From: Bdellovibrionota bacterium
Lineage (GTDB): Bacteria; Bdellovibrionota; Bdellovibrionia; Bdellovibrionales; JAEYZS01
Length of the DNA stretch: 64,000 bases
Direction of reading: 5' to 3'
Assembly (NCBI GenBank): GCA_040386775.1
Contig: JAZKEU010000009.1
Span: forward strand, 113,453 to 177,452
Made by a program: the position numbers and the translations under genes. Below are positions 1 through 9,585 of the stretch, piece by piece. The notes below the pieces were generated by a model. That model was not told the DNA's origin and did not search any database. It was given only the letters and a program-made list of their open reading frames with translations. How positions within the stretch are numbered: the stretch's first letter is position 1; each line of letters opens with the position of its first letter.

Positions 1-1557
1 AGATTTTCTTAAAGTGTCGGAAATTTCGCCAAGCGTAACTTTGTTTTCGACGCAATCTATGATGATCGGCATTAAATTTTCATTCGTATTAGAAGCATTA
101 GCTAGCTGCTCTAGTTTTGTTTTTACGCCAAGTGATTTACGTTTCTTTTTAAATGCCTTTAGGCGAGAAACTTGCTCCTTCTCGACAGCAGATTTAATTT
201 TCATTATTTCAGGGGGCATTTCATTTTCTATTTGAAATTCATTCACGCCGACAACAATGGCCTCTTTTGACTCAAAGTCCTTTTGGAATCTGTAAGCTGC
301 TTCTTGGATTTCTCTCTGAATCCAGCCACTCTCAATACATTTTAAAACTCCACCTAAATCTTCAATTCTTTGAATGTAATTCGTAGCTCTTTGTTCAACT
401 TCAGCTGTTAGGGCTTCAACATAATGAGAGCCCGCAAGTGGATCTGAAACAGCAGTCACACCACTTTCATAAGCGATAATTTGTTGAGTTCTGAGTGCAA
501 TAGTTGCGGATTTTGAAGTTGGTAGGCCCAGCGCTTCGTCCATAGAGTTTGTATGTAAACTTTGTGTTCCACCAAGAACTGAAGCCATAGCCTGAAGAGT
601 AACTCTTGCGATGTTGTTCTCAGGCTGTTGTGCGGTGAGAGTTGATCCTGCAGTTTGAGAATGGAACCTCAACATCATAGATTTTTCACTCTTGGCGCCA
701 AAGCGATTTTTCATAATCTCAGCCCACATTTTTCTAGCAGCTCGGAATTTTGCGATTTCTTCAAAAAAATTATTATGAACGTTAAAGAAAAAAGATAATC
801 TTGGAGCAAATTCATCTACGCTTAAGCCTGCTTTGATCGCCGCTTCTACGTAAGTGATCCCGTTAGCTATTGTAAAGGCAACTTCTTGAGCCGCAGTACT
901 TCCAGCCTCTCTAATATGATAGCCAGAGATACTGATGGTATTCCATTGAGGAACGTTCTTTGCGCAATATTCAAAAATATTTGTAATGATTCTTAAAGAA
1001 GGCTTTGCTGGATAAATATAAGTTCCACGAGCAATGTATTCTTTTAAAATATCATTTTGAATTGTGCCTGAGATTTTATCCATATCGATTCCGCGTTTTC
1101 TTGCGGTGGCAATATAAAAGGCAAGGAGAATGCTGGCGGTTGCATTGATTGTCATCGATGTGGAAACTTTATCGAGAGGAATGTCTTTTAAGAGTAAATC
1201 CATATCTTCAATCGAAGAAATAGCCACTCCCACTTTTCCAACTTCACCTGTTGACATAATATGATCAGAGTCATAACCCATTTGCGTAGGAAGATCGAAG
1301 GCAACGCTCAAGCCCGTTTGACCTTTTTTGAGAAGCTCATGATAGCGCTTGTTACTTTCTTTTGCAGAACCAAAACCTGCATATTGTCTCATTGTCCACG
1401 GACGACCACGGTACATTGTTTCGTAAACTCCGCGTGTAAAAGGATATTTTCCTGGCGTCGGAGGTTCTTGTAGGGTTTTTGTATCATCAGAAGTGTAGAA
1501 TGGTTTTAATTCGATTTCTGATGATGTTTTAAAATTTTTATTCACCTTTAGAGACAT
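1..1557 (-). CDS. methylmalonyl-CoA mutase, large-subunit catalytic domain (partial)
   Basis: The reading frame is open from ATG at 1557 to the window edge (519 codons, C-terminus missing). The product begins MSLKVNKNF and carries the catalytic-barrel signatures of B12-dependent acyl-CoA mutases: [14 protein letters not shown] near residue 50, [35 protein letters not shown], and a C-terminal [12 protein letters not shown] and [14 protein letters not shown]. The family interconverts (R)-methylmalonyl-CoA and succinyl-CoA. The gene sits 4 bases after the biotin-carrier stop, so it is the last visible gene of an asnS-pccB-biotin carboxylase-carrier-mutase run, and its substrate is the product of that carboxylase after epimerisation. 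Whether a cobalamin-binding domain follows in the same protein or is a separate subunit cannot be seen. Family certain; substrate inferred from neighbours. Confidence 0.95.
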   Translation of the reverse strand, partial: MSLKVNKNFKTSSEIELKPFYTSDDTKTLQEPPTPGKYPFTRGVYETMYRGRPWTMRQYAGFGSAKESNKRYHELLKKGQTGLSVAFDLPTQMGYDSDHIMSTGEVGKVGVAISSIEDMDLLLKDIPLDKVSTSMTINATASILLAFYIATARKRGIDMDKISGTIQNDILKEYIARGTYIYPAKPSLRIITNIFEYCAKNVPQWNTISISGYHIREAGSTAAQEVAFTIANGITYVEAAIKAGLSVDEFAPRLSFFFNVHNNFFEEIAKFRAARKMWAEIMKNRFGAKSEKSMMLRFHSQTAGSTLTAQQPENNIARVTLQAMASVLGGTQSLHTNSMDEALGLPTSKSATIALRTQQIIAYESGVTAVSDPLAGSHYVEALTAEVEQRATNYIQRIEDLGGVLKCIESGWIQREIQEAAYRFQKDFESKEAIVVGVNEFQIENEMPPEIMKIKSAVEKEQVSRLKAFKKKRKSLGVKTKLEQLANASNTNENLMPIIIDCVENKVTLGEISDTLRKS

Positions 1558-1561
1558 TCGT

Positions 1562-2086
1562 CTAACTTTCAAATTTGATAAGGAGCGCACCTGATTCTAC
1601 AGAGTCACCCTTATTCACAAGAATTTCTTTTACGACACATGGATGAGTGGCTTTCATTTCGTTTTCCATTTTCATTGCTTCCATAATGAGGAGAGGTTGT
1701 CCTGGCTCCACATTATCGCCGACGGCAACCATAATATCTACGATCTTGCCGGGCATTCCTGATTTTAAACTGTCAGAAGCGCCCATCGCGCCGCCGCCCT
1801 TTAAGCTTTCATGGAGCAAGCTCTCGTCGTTGTAAAGAGGAATTTCTCTATAAGATCCCCTTGTGTAGACAGTGTATTGAGTTCCTTCGCCAACAACGTC
1901 CACCATGTAAGATGATTCGTCGAAGAGAAAGCTCACGCCTTGGTCCATTCTTTTGAAATGTTCTTTTGGAATCTTATGAAACTCTTCCTTTTGACCCTTT
2001 TCCTGAAGAGTAATTCCCCAGTACTTCGGTTGTTCGTCAACTCGGATGAGATAGTCTTTACCTTTTAGTTTCGCTTGAAAATCCAT
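1562..2086 (-). CDS. biotin carboxyl carrier protein of an acyl-CoA carboxylase
   Basis: A 174-residue protein whose last 70 residues form a biotinyl domain. The biotinylation site is EAMKMENEM, with the target Lys at 139. The first 100 residues resemble the linker region found in the alpha chain of propionyl/methylcrotonyl-CoA carboxylases. Here that region is a separate polypeptide rather than fused to biotin carboxylase. It carries carboxybiotin between the carboxylase encoded just upstream (gap 17 bases) and the carboxyltransferase PccB. It is less likely to be the fatty-acid AccB, because the neighbouring mutase points to propionyl-CoA metabolism. Confidence 0.93.
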   Translation of the reverse strand: MDFQAKLKGKDYLIRVDEQPKYWGITLQEKGQKEEFHKIPKEHFKRMDQGVSFLFDESSYMVDVVGEGTQYTVYTRGSYREIPLYNDESLLHESLKGGGAMGASDSLKSGMPGKIVDIMVAVGDNVEPGQPLLIMEAMKMENEMKATHPCVVKEILVNKGDSVESGALLIKFES

Positions 2087-2103
2087 GATTAACCCTTCCT
2101 AAT

Positions 2104-3600
2104 TTATCCTCTGAGTGCTTTATCGCGGCCAACATTTTTCCATTTGCTTGGAAGTTCATTGTGCTTCCAGCTTCCACGCTCTTTGTAACCGTTGTAGGCT
2201 TCAATAGCAGCTGAGATCAGGAATACGCGATCGTCTAAGAACCTGAACATATCCTTCAAATCACCAAAATCTTTTTCAATGAATTGAGTTGTATAAGATC
2301 CATCTAGGAATTTTTTGTGATCCAAGATTGATTTGTGTAATGGAATATTGGTTTTGATTCCAGTCAAAGTGAATTCATCCAAAGCTCTATTCAAACGCTG
2401 AATGGCCTCTTCTCTTGTATGACCCCAAGCAATGAGTTTTGCGATCATTGGATCATAATGAATTGGAATTTCGTAATCTGGGTATGCATAAGAATCCACT
2501 CTAATAAAAGGACCTTGAGGGTGACGGCAGCGTCTGATTAATCCTGGGTTTGGAGTGAACGTCACGGGATCTTCAGCGCAGATACGTGCCTCGATCGCAT
2601 GGCCACGTTGTACTATGTCAGTTTGCTTTACGCTTAAGGGTTTTCCGAAAGCCACATTGATTTGTTCTTTTACCAAATCAACTCCTGTCACCATCTCAGT
2701 GATCGGATGTTCCACCTGGAGCCTGGTGTTCATTTCCATAAAGAAGAATTCTTTTGTGATGCTGTCAAAAATAAATTCGAAGGTTCCTGCGCTGTAATAC
2801 CCAATGGCTTTTGCAGCCTTTACAGAAATATCTCCCATTTTCTCTCGAACATCTTTTGGTACAGAGGGACTTGGAGATTCTTCGATAATTTTTTGGTGAC
2901 GTCTTTGGATTGAGCATTCTCTTTCGTAAAGATGAATGACATTTCCTTGTTTATCTCCAAAAACTTGAATTTCAATATGTTTAGGATTTTGGACGTAACG
3001 TTCGATATAAACTTGATCATCACCAAAAAAATTCCTAGCTTCGTTTTGTGCGGCCTTAAAAGCAGCTTTCACTTCGCTTTCTTTGTGCACAAGTCTCATT
3101 CCTTTTCCACCGCCTCCAGAAGTTGCCTTGATGAGAATTGGGTAGCCAACCTCTTTTGCAACTTTGATTGCATCCTCAGCCGTCGGAACCAATCCCGCAC
3201 TTCCAGGCACTGTTGGTACACCTGCTTTTTGCATTGTTTTTTTTGCAGTGATCTTATCACCCATCATGTCGATACATTCTGGAGAAGGGCCAATAAAAGC
3301 TATTCCTTCTTTTTTAAGTCTAGCTGCAAAGTCCGTGTTCTCAGATAAGAATCCATAACCAGGGTGAACAGCTTCTGCGCCTGAATCTTTACAAGCCTTT
3401 ACGATGTTATCTACGTTCAGGTAAGATTCTTTAGATGGAGCAGGCCCTACGAAATAAGCTTCGTCTGCCAAGATCACATGAAGAGAATTTCTATCAGCTT
3501 CACTGAATACCGCTACGGATTTAATTCCTAATTCACGGCAAGCTCTAATTACTCTCAGAGCAATTTCTCCACGGTTAGCAATCAATATTTTTTTAAACAT
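2104..3600 (-). CDS. biotin carboxylase subunit of propionyl-CoA carboxylase (AccC/PccA type)
   Basis: 498 residues, close to the usual AccC length plus a short tail. Starts MFKKILIANRGEIALRVIRA, the conserved biotin-carboxylase N-terminus. It has the ATP-grasp glycine loop SGGGGKGMR (about 161-169) with ATP-binding Lys159, the FMEMNTRLQVEHPITE catalytic stretch, and the EARICAEDP motif in the C-terminal domain. It carboxylates biotin on the carrier encoded next in the operon using ATP and bicarbonate. Upstream pccB is 11 bases away, so the two are translated from one message. Family certain; assignment to propionyl-CoA rather than acetyl-CoA carboxylation rests on pccB and the mutase. Confidence 0.95.
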   Translation of the reverse strand: MFKKILIANRGEIALRVIRACRELGIKSVAVFSEADRNSLHVILADEAYFVGPAPSKESYLNVDNIVKACKDSGAEAVHPGYGFLSENTDFAARLKKEGIAFIGPSPECIDMMGDKITAKKTMQKAGVPTVPGSAGLVPTAEDAIKVAKEVGYPILIKATSGGGGKGMRLVHKESEVKAAFKAAQNEARNFFGDDQVYIERYVQNPKHIEIQVFGDKQGNVIHLYERECSIQRRHQKIIEESPSPSVPKDVREKMGDISVKAAKAIGYYSAGTFEFIFDSITKEFFFMEMNTRLQVEHPITEMVTGVDLVKEQINVAFGKPLSVKQTDIVQRGHAIEARICAEDPVTFTPNPGLIRRCRHPQGPFIRVDSYAYPDYEIPIHYDPMIAKLIAWGHTREEAIQRLNRALDEFTLTGIKTNIPLHKSILDHKKFLDGSYTTQFIEKDFGDLKDMFRFLDDRVFLISAAIEAYNGYKERGSWKHNELPSKWKNVGRDKALRG

Positions 3601-3611
3601 ACTTTGCTCCC

Positions 3612-5168
3612 TTACAGTGGAATATTGCCGTGTTTTTTTCTTGGCATTGTTTCTTGTTTGTTTTTTAGCATTTCTAAAGACTGGATCAATCTCACTCTGG
3701 TCACTGAAGGTTCGATGACTTCATCAATATAACCAAGCTCCGCGGCTCTGTATGGATTTGCAAAAGTCTCTTGGTAATTATCTGTTAACTCTTTTCTAGT
3801 CTTTGTTGGATCTTTAGATTTTTTAATATCTTCTCTGAAAATAATGTTCACGGCACCTTCTGGACCCATCACCGCAATTTCTGCAGATGGGTAAGCCATA
3901 TTGATGTCTGAGCGTAAATGTTTAGACGCCATCACGCAGTAAGCGCCACCGTAAGCTTTTCTTGTGATCAGTGTGATCTTTGGAACTGTTGCTTCCGCAT
4001 AGGCATAAAGAAGTTTTGCTCCATGAGTGATAATTCCGTTCCACTCTTGATTTGTTCCTGGCAAGAATCCTGGAACGTCGACGAGAGTAATGATTGGAAT
4101 ATTGAAAGCATCACAAAATCTGATGAATCTCGCAGCTTTTTTAGAAGCTTCGATATCCAAACATCCAGCAAGAACTTGCGGTTGGTTGGCTACTATACCA
4201 ACGCTCTTACCATTGAGTCTTGAGAACCCAACGCAAATATTTTTAGCGTAGTGTTCATGAACCTCAAAGAAATAACCTTCATCCATTACAAGTTTAATTA
4301 GCTCTTTCATGTCGTAAGGTTTTTTAGAAGAATCCGGGATTAAGGTATTTAATTTTTCTTCAACTCTTGTTGGAGAATCTTTTGTGGGAATGATTGGCGA
4401 ATCATCCAAGTTGTTTGATGGAATAAAGCTTAAAAGTTCTCTGATCATCAAAAGACAGTGCTTATCGTTATCCGTTGCAAAGTGTGCAACGCCAGACTTG
4501 GAAGCGTGAGTCAATGCTCCGCCAAGTGCTTCTTTAGTTACATCTTCGTGAGTTACAGTTTTAATAACATCAGGGCCAGTCACAAACATATAGCTTGTGT
4601 CCTTCACCATAAATACGAAATCAGTAATTGAAGGTGAGTAAACCGCGCCACCAGCTGATGGTCCCATGATTGCAGAAATTTGTGGGATCACACCAGAGGC
4701 CATCGTGTTGTTTAAGAAAATATCAGCATATCCACCAAGAGCCTCAACGCCTTCTTGAATTCTTGCGCCACCCGAATCGTTGATCCCAATCATCGGAGCG
4801 CCATTCTTTAGAGCCATCTCTTGAATTTTGCAGATTTTGTTTGCTTGAGTTTGGGAAAGTGAACCACCGAACACCGTGAAGTCTTGAGAGTAAACATAAA
4901 CAAGTTTTCCGTTCACTCTGCCGTAGCCAGTGATAACACCATCCCCGAGAATCTTTTTATCGGCCATTCCAAAGTTTGTCGAACGATGTGTAACAAAACG
5001 ATCCATTTCAACAAAGCTTCCTGGATCTAAAAGAACATCAAGGCGCTCTCTAGCAGAAAGTCTTCCGCCTTCTTTTTGTTTCTTTAAGCGCTCTTCGCCG
5101 CCGCCCCTGTAGGCAATCTCATTTTTCTTTTCTAATTCAAGAATTTTGTCTTTCGTAGTTAATTCCAT
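3612..5168 (-). CDS. pccB: acyl-CoA carboxylase carboxyltransferase subunit (propionyl-CoA carboxylase beta)
   Basis: 518 residues, the normal length for PccB-type carboxyltransferases, with two crotonase-fold halves. The N-half holds [17 protein letters not shown] (131-147) and the oxyanion loop [11 protein letters not shown] (169-179). The C-half holds [14 protein letters not shown] and a second AYGGAYCVM oxyanion loop. It moves carboxyl from carboxybiotin to the acyl-CoA. The ATG at 5168 follows AAGAGG with a 5-base spacer. The 62-base gap to asnS contains a hairpin and a GCTGCAA-GAGG block that also occurs before tsf and groEL (separate entry). Substrate preference cannot be read from sequence alone; the mutase in the operon favours propionyl-CoA. 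Confidence 0.93.
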   Translation of the reverse strand: MELTTKDKILELEKKNEIAYRGGGEERLKKQKEGGRLSARERLDVLLDPGSFVEMDRFVTHRSTNFGMADKKILGDGVITGYGRVNGKLVYVYSQDFTVFGGSLSQTQANKICKIQEMALKNGAPMIGINDSGGARIQEGVEALGGYADIFLNNTMASGVIPQISAIMGPSAGGAVYSPSITDFVFMVKDTSYMFVTGPDVIKTVTHEDVTKEALGGALTHASKSGVAHFATDNDKHCLLMIRELLSFIPSNNLDDSPIIPTKDSPTRVEEKLNTLIPDSSKKPYDMKELIKLVMDEGYFFEVHEHYAKNICVGFSRLNGKSVGIVANQPQVLAGCLDIEASKKAARFIRFCDAFNIPIITLVDVPGFLPGTNQEWNGIITHGAKLLYAYAEATVPKITLITRKAYGGAYCVMASKHLRSDINMAYPSAEIAVMGPEGAVNIIFREDIKKSKDPTKTRKELTDNYQETFANPYRAAELGYIDEVIEPSVTRVRLIQSLEMLKNKQETMPRKKHGNIPL

Positions 5169-5204
5169 TTTATCCTCTTGCAGCAGTCGCTGTGGCGACT
5201 CCTA
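5169..5204 (-). promoter_or_regulatory. intercistronic hairpin + GCTGCAA + RBS module before pccB
   Basis: In the message strand a perfect 6-bp stem (AGTCGC/GCGACT, CACA loop, 5185-5200) is followed directly by GCTGCAA, then the ribosome-binding site AGAGGA and the pccB ATG. The same order (6-bp stem, four-base loop, GCTG(A/C)AA, GAGG) occurs before tsf and groEL with different stem bases. Role unknown; it could stabilise the downstream message or set relative expression. Confidence 0.55.
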
Positions 5205-5230
5205 AAATTAAAATATTTTATAAATAAAGT

Positions 5231-6520
5231 TTACGGATATATTCTGCCGTACATTCTTGGGTAAGGAATTGACTCTCTGATATGAGGCAATCCACAGATC
5301 CAAGCAACCGTTCTCTCAACGCCAAGACCAAATCCTGAGTGAGGGAATGTCCCGTACTTTCTTAAATCCAAATACCATTCAAAATCTTTTTCATTGAGCT
5401 TGTGCTCAGCGATTTTCTTCATAAGAACTTCGCCACTCTCTTCACGCTGACCGCCACCGATCATCTCGCCGTAACCTTCTGTTGCCAAAAGATCGCAACT
5501 CATAGTGTATCCTGGCTCATTCGGATCTTCTTTCATGTAGAAAGCTTTGATCGGCGCAGGGAAGTGATGAACGAATACAGGCTGATCAAACTTTGAAGAA
5601 ACAATTGTTTCATCCGGAGCACCAAAATCATCACCATCGATAAAGTCTGGATTTTCTTTTTTGATCATGGCAACAGCTTCTTTGTAGTGAATTCTTGGGA
5701 AAGGAGCTTTGATCTTTCTTAATTTTTCGATGTCGCGTTCTAGAGTTTTTAAATCTTCTTCGTGATGCTTAACCACAGTTTGCACAATGTATTCCACAAA
5801 CTTCTCAGCAAGCTCCATGTTATCCCAAAGATCGTTGAACGCAACTTCAGGTTCAACCATCCAGAATTCAATCAAGTGTCTTCTGGTTTTAGACTTTTCT
5901 GCTCTGAATGTTGGGCCAAAACAATAAGCCTTACCAAGAGCGGCAGCACTTGCTTCGCCGTAAAGTTGTCCTGATTGAGAAAGATAAGCTTTTAAATCAA
6001 AATATTTTGTTTCAAATAACGTTGATGTTCCTTCGCACGCGCTGGGTGTGAAGATTGGAGAGTCAACAAGAGTAAATCCATCATTATCAAAAAAATCTCT
6101 AATGGCTTTAATGATCGTGTGTCTAATTTTTAAAATTGCGACTTGACGTTTTGATCTCAGCCAAAGGTGGCGATTGTTCATTAAGAAATCTGTCCCATGG
6201 TCTTTTGGAGTGATCGGGTAGTCTACAGATTTCCCGTAAATTTCAAAACTCTCTGCTGATAATTCATAGCCACCGGGTTGTTTTGGATCTGCTTTCACGG
6301 TTCCTGTTACGAACACAGAAGTCTCTTGAGTGATCTGTTCAAAATTATTAAAAGCTTCTTCCGTGCATCCGCCTTTAAAGAAAACGCATTGGCAAAGGCC
6401 GGTGCCATCTCTTAAAAGCAAAAATTTAATTTTTCCAGAAGACCTGACATTGTAGGCCCAACCTTTGAGGGTTACTTTTTCGCCCACAAAGTTTTTTAGA
6501 TCGCTGATATATGTACGCAT
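5231..6520 (-). CDS. asnS: asparaginyl-tRNA synthetase
   Basis: 429 residues, a class IIb aminoacyl-tRNA synthetase. An OB-fold anticodon-binding domain (about 1-100, with [20 protein letters not shown]) is followed by the catalytic core. Motif 2 is [20 protein letters not shown] (about 201-220) and motif 3 is [17 protein letters not shown] (about 396-412). The [11 protein letters not shown] context and the absence of the large insertion seen in bacterial AspRS make AsnRS the better call. It charges tRNA-Asn directly. It is the first gene of the run leading into pccB, an unusual neighbour for a propionate module. It may simply share transcription. Confidence 0.93.
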   Translation of the reverse strand: MRTYISDLKNFVGEKVTLKGWAYNVRSSGKIKFLLLRDGTGLCQCVFFKGGCTEEAFNNFEQITQETSVFVTGTVKADPKQPGGYELSAESFEIYGKSVDYPITPKDHGTDFLMNNRHLWLRSKRQVAILKIRHTIIKAIRDFFDNDGFTLVDSPIFTPSACEGTSTLFETKYFDLKAYLSQSGQLYGEASAAALGKAYCFGPTFRAEKSKTRRHLIEFWMVEPEVAFNDLWDNMELAEKFVEYIVQTVVKHHEEDLKTLERDIEKLRKIKAPFPRIHYKEAVAMIKKENPDFIDGDDFGAPDETIVSSKFDQPVFVHHFPAPIKAFYMKEDPNEPGYTMSCDLLATEGYGEMIGGGQREESGEVLMKKIAEHKLNEKDFEWYLDLRKYGTFPHSGFGLGVERTVAWICGLPHIRESIPYPRMYGRIYP

Positions 6521-6631
6521 AGTTATCCTTTTTTGAAGCTTAAATGTATATCGAGTTTCGGTCCTATGCTCAAGCGAGATTCAACCTCAATTCGAATGGA
6601 AATTTAGGGTAAAGTAATAACGAAAAAAGAT

Positions 6632-6675
6632 TGTTGCGCGCAGCAACAAAAAACCTGTTGTGTCTATGCAACAGA
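6632..6675. repeat. two tandem small hairpins between asnS and the acetyltransferase gene
   Basis: A 7-bp stem TTGTTGC/GCAACAA with a 5-base loop (6632-6650), then a 6-bp stem CTGTTG/CAACAG (6656-6675). The two can also pair with each other because both contain GTTG and CAAC. They lie in the divergent intergenic region, 20 bases before the acetyltransferase ATG. They could be transcript leader structure; no T-tract marks either as a clear terminator. Confidence 0.4.
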
Positions 6676-6695
6676 TCGAATAAATTCGTTCTCAG

Positions 6696-7253
6696 ATGGC
6701 AAAGTTAATTCCAGAAAAATTTAAACTCAAAGATGGCAGAGAAGTTTTGTTGAAATCTCCGATCCCTGATGAATGGGTAAAGATGAGAGATTTTATTAAT
6801 CTCATCAAGATGGAATCACAAAATACATTTCAATTCCCGGGACAGCCCGTTCTTGAGGAAACTGCTACGCGTGCGAGAATTCAAAAAGCTGCAGATTCGA
6901 GCAAAAGCCTGTGTGTGGATGTTGAGTTTGAGGGAAGATTTATTGCGCAGATGGATTTCTGGCCCGTTCATTCGATCGAAGATCATCCATGGCTCAAGCA
7001 CAATTGTTATTTTGGAATGACAGTGATTAAAGAATTCTGGCAGCAAGGATTGGCTAGAAAACTTTTAGAAGTTCTCGAGAGTGAAGCAAAGAAAATGGGT
7101 TATACGCACATTCGCGCAGAAGTTCGCGCAAGCAATGATCGCGGAGTAAAACTCTACACAAATTTCGGATTTAAAATCACGGGCTCCAAAGAAGAATTTG
7201 CATTTATCGATGGCAAATTCCACGATGATCTTTATATCACAAAGAAAATCTAA
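6696..7253 (+). CDS. GNAT-family N-acetyltransferase
   Basis: 185 residues with the GNAT core in the second half. GRFIAQMDFW is the beta-strand pair before the pocket, FGMTVIKEFWQQGLARKLLEVLE (about 109-131) supplies the acetyl-CoA pyrophosphate loop (QQGLAR in place of Q/RxxGxG/A), and NDRGVKLYTNFGFKITG is motif B. It resembles RimJ/RimL-type or YjgM-like acetyltransferases acting on an amine, but no substrate can be named. The ATG at 6696 has no clear Shine-Dalgarno. The stop overlaps the end of the convergent protease gene by 4 bases. Confidence 0.85.
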   Translation: MAKLIPEKFKLKDGREVLLKSPIPDEWVKMRDFINLIKMESQNTFQFPGQPVLEETATRARIQKAADSSKSLCVDVEFEGRFIAQMDFWPVHSIEDHPWLKHNCYFGMTVIKEFWQQGLARKLLEVLESEAKKMGYTHIRAEVRASNDRGVKLYTNFGFKITGSKEEFAFIDGKFHDDLYITKKI

Positions 7254-8476
7254 AGATTGTTAAGCACAGTCAAAGCTTGTGGAACGTTGATTTCACCTTC
7301 GGTTTTTACAATATAATTTCTTTTTGTAACACTATTTAGGATTATACTTTTTAGTTGTCCCACGGTGAGATTTGGATTTTTTCCAATAAGAAGTGCGGCA
7401 AGGCCACTCACAAAGGGAGCTGCCATGCTTGTTCCAGAGAGATATGCGTAATCACTATGGAGGTAAGAGCTTAAAATTTCGTCGCCAGGAGCCATCACGT
7501 CTACGAGCTGGCCCCAATTCGAAAATGAAGGCATAAATCCAAGTTTTGTGATTGCACCGACAGTAATCTGCGCAGAGCTTTGGAAAGCAGCAGGGAATTC
7601 TGGGTATCTAGAAATATCATTTCCATTGTTTCCCGCAGCTGCTACAAAGAGTACATTGTCTAGGACGAGCAAGTTGATTGTGTCTTCTAAAATTTTTGAG
7701 CAAAAGGATGATCCCCAGCTTGCGTTGATTACTTTTGCACCCATTTTTTTTGCGTAATTGATAGATTCAATAGCGTCACTTGTGTAACCGCTAGCTCCAT
7801 CCATAAAATCCAAAGGAAGAATTTTTACATCAGGAGCAATGCCTTTCATTGGACCACTTGTGTGGGAACCGGCAATTACTCCGGCCACGTGAGTTCCGTG
7901 TCCAGAAGTGTCGTGATTGGTTGGTGATTCCACCGCGAAATCCCATCCACGAATGTCATCAATTAGGCCATTTCCGTCATCATCAACATTACGTGCACCA
8001 TTTTGTTCGGCAATGTTTGTATATATTTTTGAAGAAAGAGATGGATGAGTGAGCTCAACTCCGGAGTCAATCACAGCAACAATGACACCTTGACCTTTGA
8101 TTCCGCTATTCCAAGCAGCACTGGCTTGAATTCTTTCGGCGCCCCAAGTTTCTTGAGCGTTAGGAGTAATTTCTCCTTTGCCCAGAATCAAATCATTGGC
8201 GTAAATGATTTGATCGCTTTCAACAATTTCTAATTCTTCCAATTTTGGGCGAACATACTTTTCTAACATTTCTTCTCGAGATTTTGCGTAAACCCGAACA
8301 ATGCTTCCGTCTTTTTTCTTAACGACATATCTTGTTTTGTGAGATGTTGATTCACAGTTCGCAGGGTTTTCTTGAAATACTTTCAGTTCGCCAGTTTTTT
8401 GCTTCGAGCATCCTGTCGCAACAAAAATAACGATCAGAATGAATAATATAGAGTAAATCCTTAAAAAGCGATCCAT
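7250..8476 (-). CDS. subtilisin-like (S8) serine protease, lipoprotein
   Basis: 408 residues. The first 23 form a lipoprotein signal (hydrophobic run, then VATGC, lipidated Cys23). A short prodomain (about 50-95) precedes an S8 catalytic domain with the full triad: Asp137 in AVIDSGVELTHP, His193 in GHGTHVAGV, and Ser350 in LSGTSMAAPFVSG. The oxyanion Asn lies in VAAAGNNGND. Such proteases act outside the cytoplasm. In predatory Bdellovibrionota they are numerous, but a predation role here is inference. It is convergent with the acetyltransferase, and its upstream region carries a 12-bp palindrome (8518-8529). Confidence 0.93.
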   Translation of the reverse strand: MDRFLRIYSILFILIVIFVATGCSKQKTGELKVFQENPANCESTSHKTRYVVKKKDGSIVRVYAKSREEMLEKYVRPKLEELEIVESDQIIYANDLILGKGEITPNAQETWGAERIQASAAWNSGIKGQGVIVAVIDSGVELTHPSLSSKIYTNIAEQNGARNVDDDGNGLIDDIRGWDFAVESPTNHDTSGHGTHVAGVIAGSHTSGPMKGIAPDVKILPLDFMDGASGYTSDAIESINYAKKMGAKVINASWGSSFCSKILEDTINLLVLDNVLFVAAAGNNGNDISRYPEFPAAFQSSAQITVGAITKLGFMPSFSNWGQLVDVMAPGDEILSSYLHSDYAYLSGTSMAAPFVSGLAALLIGKNPNLTVGQLKSIILNSVTKRNYIVKTEGEINVPQALTVLNNL

Positions 8477-8517
8477 GCTTTACCTTCCCAATGAACTCTT
8501 GCAAAGAGCTCCATGTA

Positions 8518-8529
8518 TGAGACGTCTCA
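8518..8529. promoter_or_regulatory. perfect 12-bp palindrome upstream of the protease gene
   Basis: TGAGACGTCTCA lies 42 bases before the protease start and is flanked by TGTA and CATACA, which extend the symmetry imperfectly. Size and place fit a homodimeric regulator site, but no regulator is identified. Confidence 0.35.
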
Positions 8530-8583
8530 CATACACTTTTCGGTAAAATCATTTTGAGACAGCACAGGACCTTAGACCAAAAG

Positions 8584-8623
8584 AAAGTCGATTTAAAAGA
8601 TAGGTACCTTTTAAATCGACTTT
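8584..8623 (-). terminator. terminator hairpin overlapping the punA stop codon
   Basis: A perfect 16-bp stem (8584-8599 with 8608-8623) around an 8-base loop. The punA TAA at 8611-8613 lies inside the stem, and in the message direction a T-rich stretch follows. The last codons of punA therefore double as terminator. Confidence 0.75.
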
Positions 8624-9432
8624 GTAAAATCGGTTAATGCTCTGATGAAATTTTTTGCGGCTTTTTGAGCGGCATCAGTGACTTCTTTATGATTGAGAGG
8701 TTTAGCCAAAATTCCAGAGGCGGCGTTGGTGATACAGCTTAATCCCACCACCTTTAAACCCATGTGTTTTGCTGCAATTACCTCTAGAACGGTGCTCATA
8801 CCTACGGCTCCGCCACCAATCTTTTGCAAGAATTTTACTTCTGCTGGAGTTTCATAGCAAGGGCCGAGGACGCCACAATAAATACCTTTAGAATGTTTCA
8901 CTTTCATTTTTTTAAGAACAGACATCATTTCTTTTGATAATTCTTTATCGTAGGCCTCTGTCATATCTGGAAACCTTGGTCCGAGAGAATCATCGTTACG
9001 ACCGATCAAAGGATTCTGGCCTGTGAGATTGATGTGATCAGAAATCACCATAAATTCACCCGGTCTCATAGTTGGTTTTAGTCCACCTGATGAGTTTGTT
9101 ACCACGAGAGTTTCAATTCCAAGTTTTGCTAGGGTGCGAATCGGATAAACCACTTCTTCCGTCGAATGTCCTTCATAAAAATGAATACGGCCCTTGAGAG
9201 CAACAACAGGAATATTTCCAATTTTTCCAAAAACCACTTCGCCAGAATGACCAGCGACATTTGGCTTTTTAAAGTGCGGAATATCTTTAAAAGGAATCAC
9301 TTTTTTAGATGCCAGTTGATCAGCAAATTCTCCCAAACCTGAGCCCAAAATAAAACCAATTTTTGGTTTCTCTGCTGGATGTTTTACCCCAACTTTACTC
9401 TCGATGTACTGAACTGTTTCCTGAAGATTCAT
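8611..9432 (-). CDS. punA: purine nucleoside phosphorylase (PNP-MTAP family 2)
   Basis: 273 residues, the typical length for trimeric PNP. Signatures: phosphate loop GSGLGEFAD (30-38), GHSGEVVFG, TNSSGGLKP, the purine-site LGPCYETPAE, and VGMSTVLEVIAAKHMGLKVVG. It splits inosine/guanosine and deoxy forms with phosphate into base plus (deoxy)ribose-1-phosphate. deoA and deoC lie 1.3-4 kb away on the same strand, giving a nucleoside catabolic set; a secreted-protein gene on the other strand separates them. The gene ends inside its own terminator. Confidence 0.94.
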   Translation of the reverse strand: MNLQETVQYIESKVGVKHPAEKPKIGFILGSGLGEFADQLASKKVIPFKDIPHFKKPNVAGHSGEVVFGKIGNIPVVALKGRIHFYEGHSTEEVVYPIRTLAKLGIETLVVTNSSGGLKPTMRPGEFMVISDHINLTGQNPLIGRNDDSLGPRFPDMTEAYDKELSKEMMSVLKKMKVKHSKGIYCGVLGPCYETPAEVKFLQKIGGGAVGMSTVLEVIAAKHMGLKVVGLSCITNAASGILAKPLNHKEVTDAAQKAAKNFIRALTDFTKSI

Positions 9433-9479
9433 AAAGATTCCTTATGGCAATAGCTGCCTAAATGTTGCGTTCGTACAAA

Positions 9480-9513
9480 CACTATATAGTGATGAACAAT
9501 TCTCGGTCATCAC
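9480..9513. promoter_or_regulatory. overlapping inverted repeats between punA and the divergent secreted-protein gene
   Basis: A perfect 12-bp palindrome CACTATATAGTG (9480-9491) overlaps a 7-bp inverted repeat GTGATGA/TCATCAC with an 11-base spacer (9489-9513). Position between divergent starts (9432 and 9586) suits an operator or shared promoter element. No regulator is assigned. Confidence 0.4.
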
Positions 9514-9585
9514 AAATTTTTAAAGTCCTAAATCAAACATCATTCTAGGGGCTGGCCCTCTTTTTGCTTTTAAATATCATAGATT

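Noticed and set aside
1261-1473. Plus-strand frame opposite the mutase gene
   Set aside because: The minus-strand frame has clear mutase motifs; the plus-strand frame is a chance opening.
2932-3348. A 138-codon plus-strand frame opposite the biotin carboxylase gene
   Set aside because: It is a shadow frame with no start site and biased composition. The minus-strand product is certain.
9545-9566. CTAGGGGCTGGCCCTC-T5 before the secreted-protein gene, and a similar TCTAGGTGCCAGGCCCT on the other strand at about 58058-58076
   Set aside because: The similarity is short and the structures are weak; one could be an attenuator, the other a chance match. They are not called as a repeat family.
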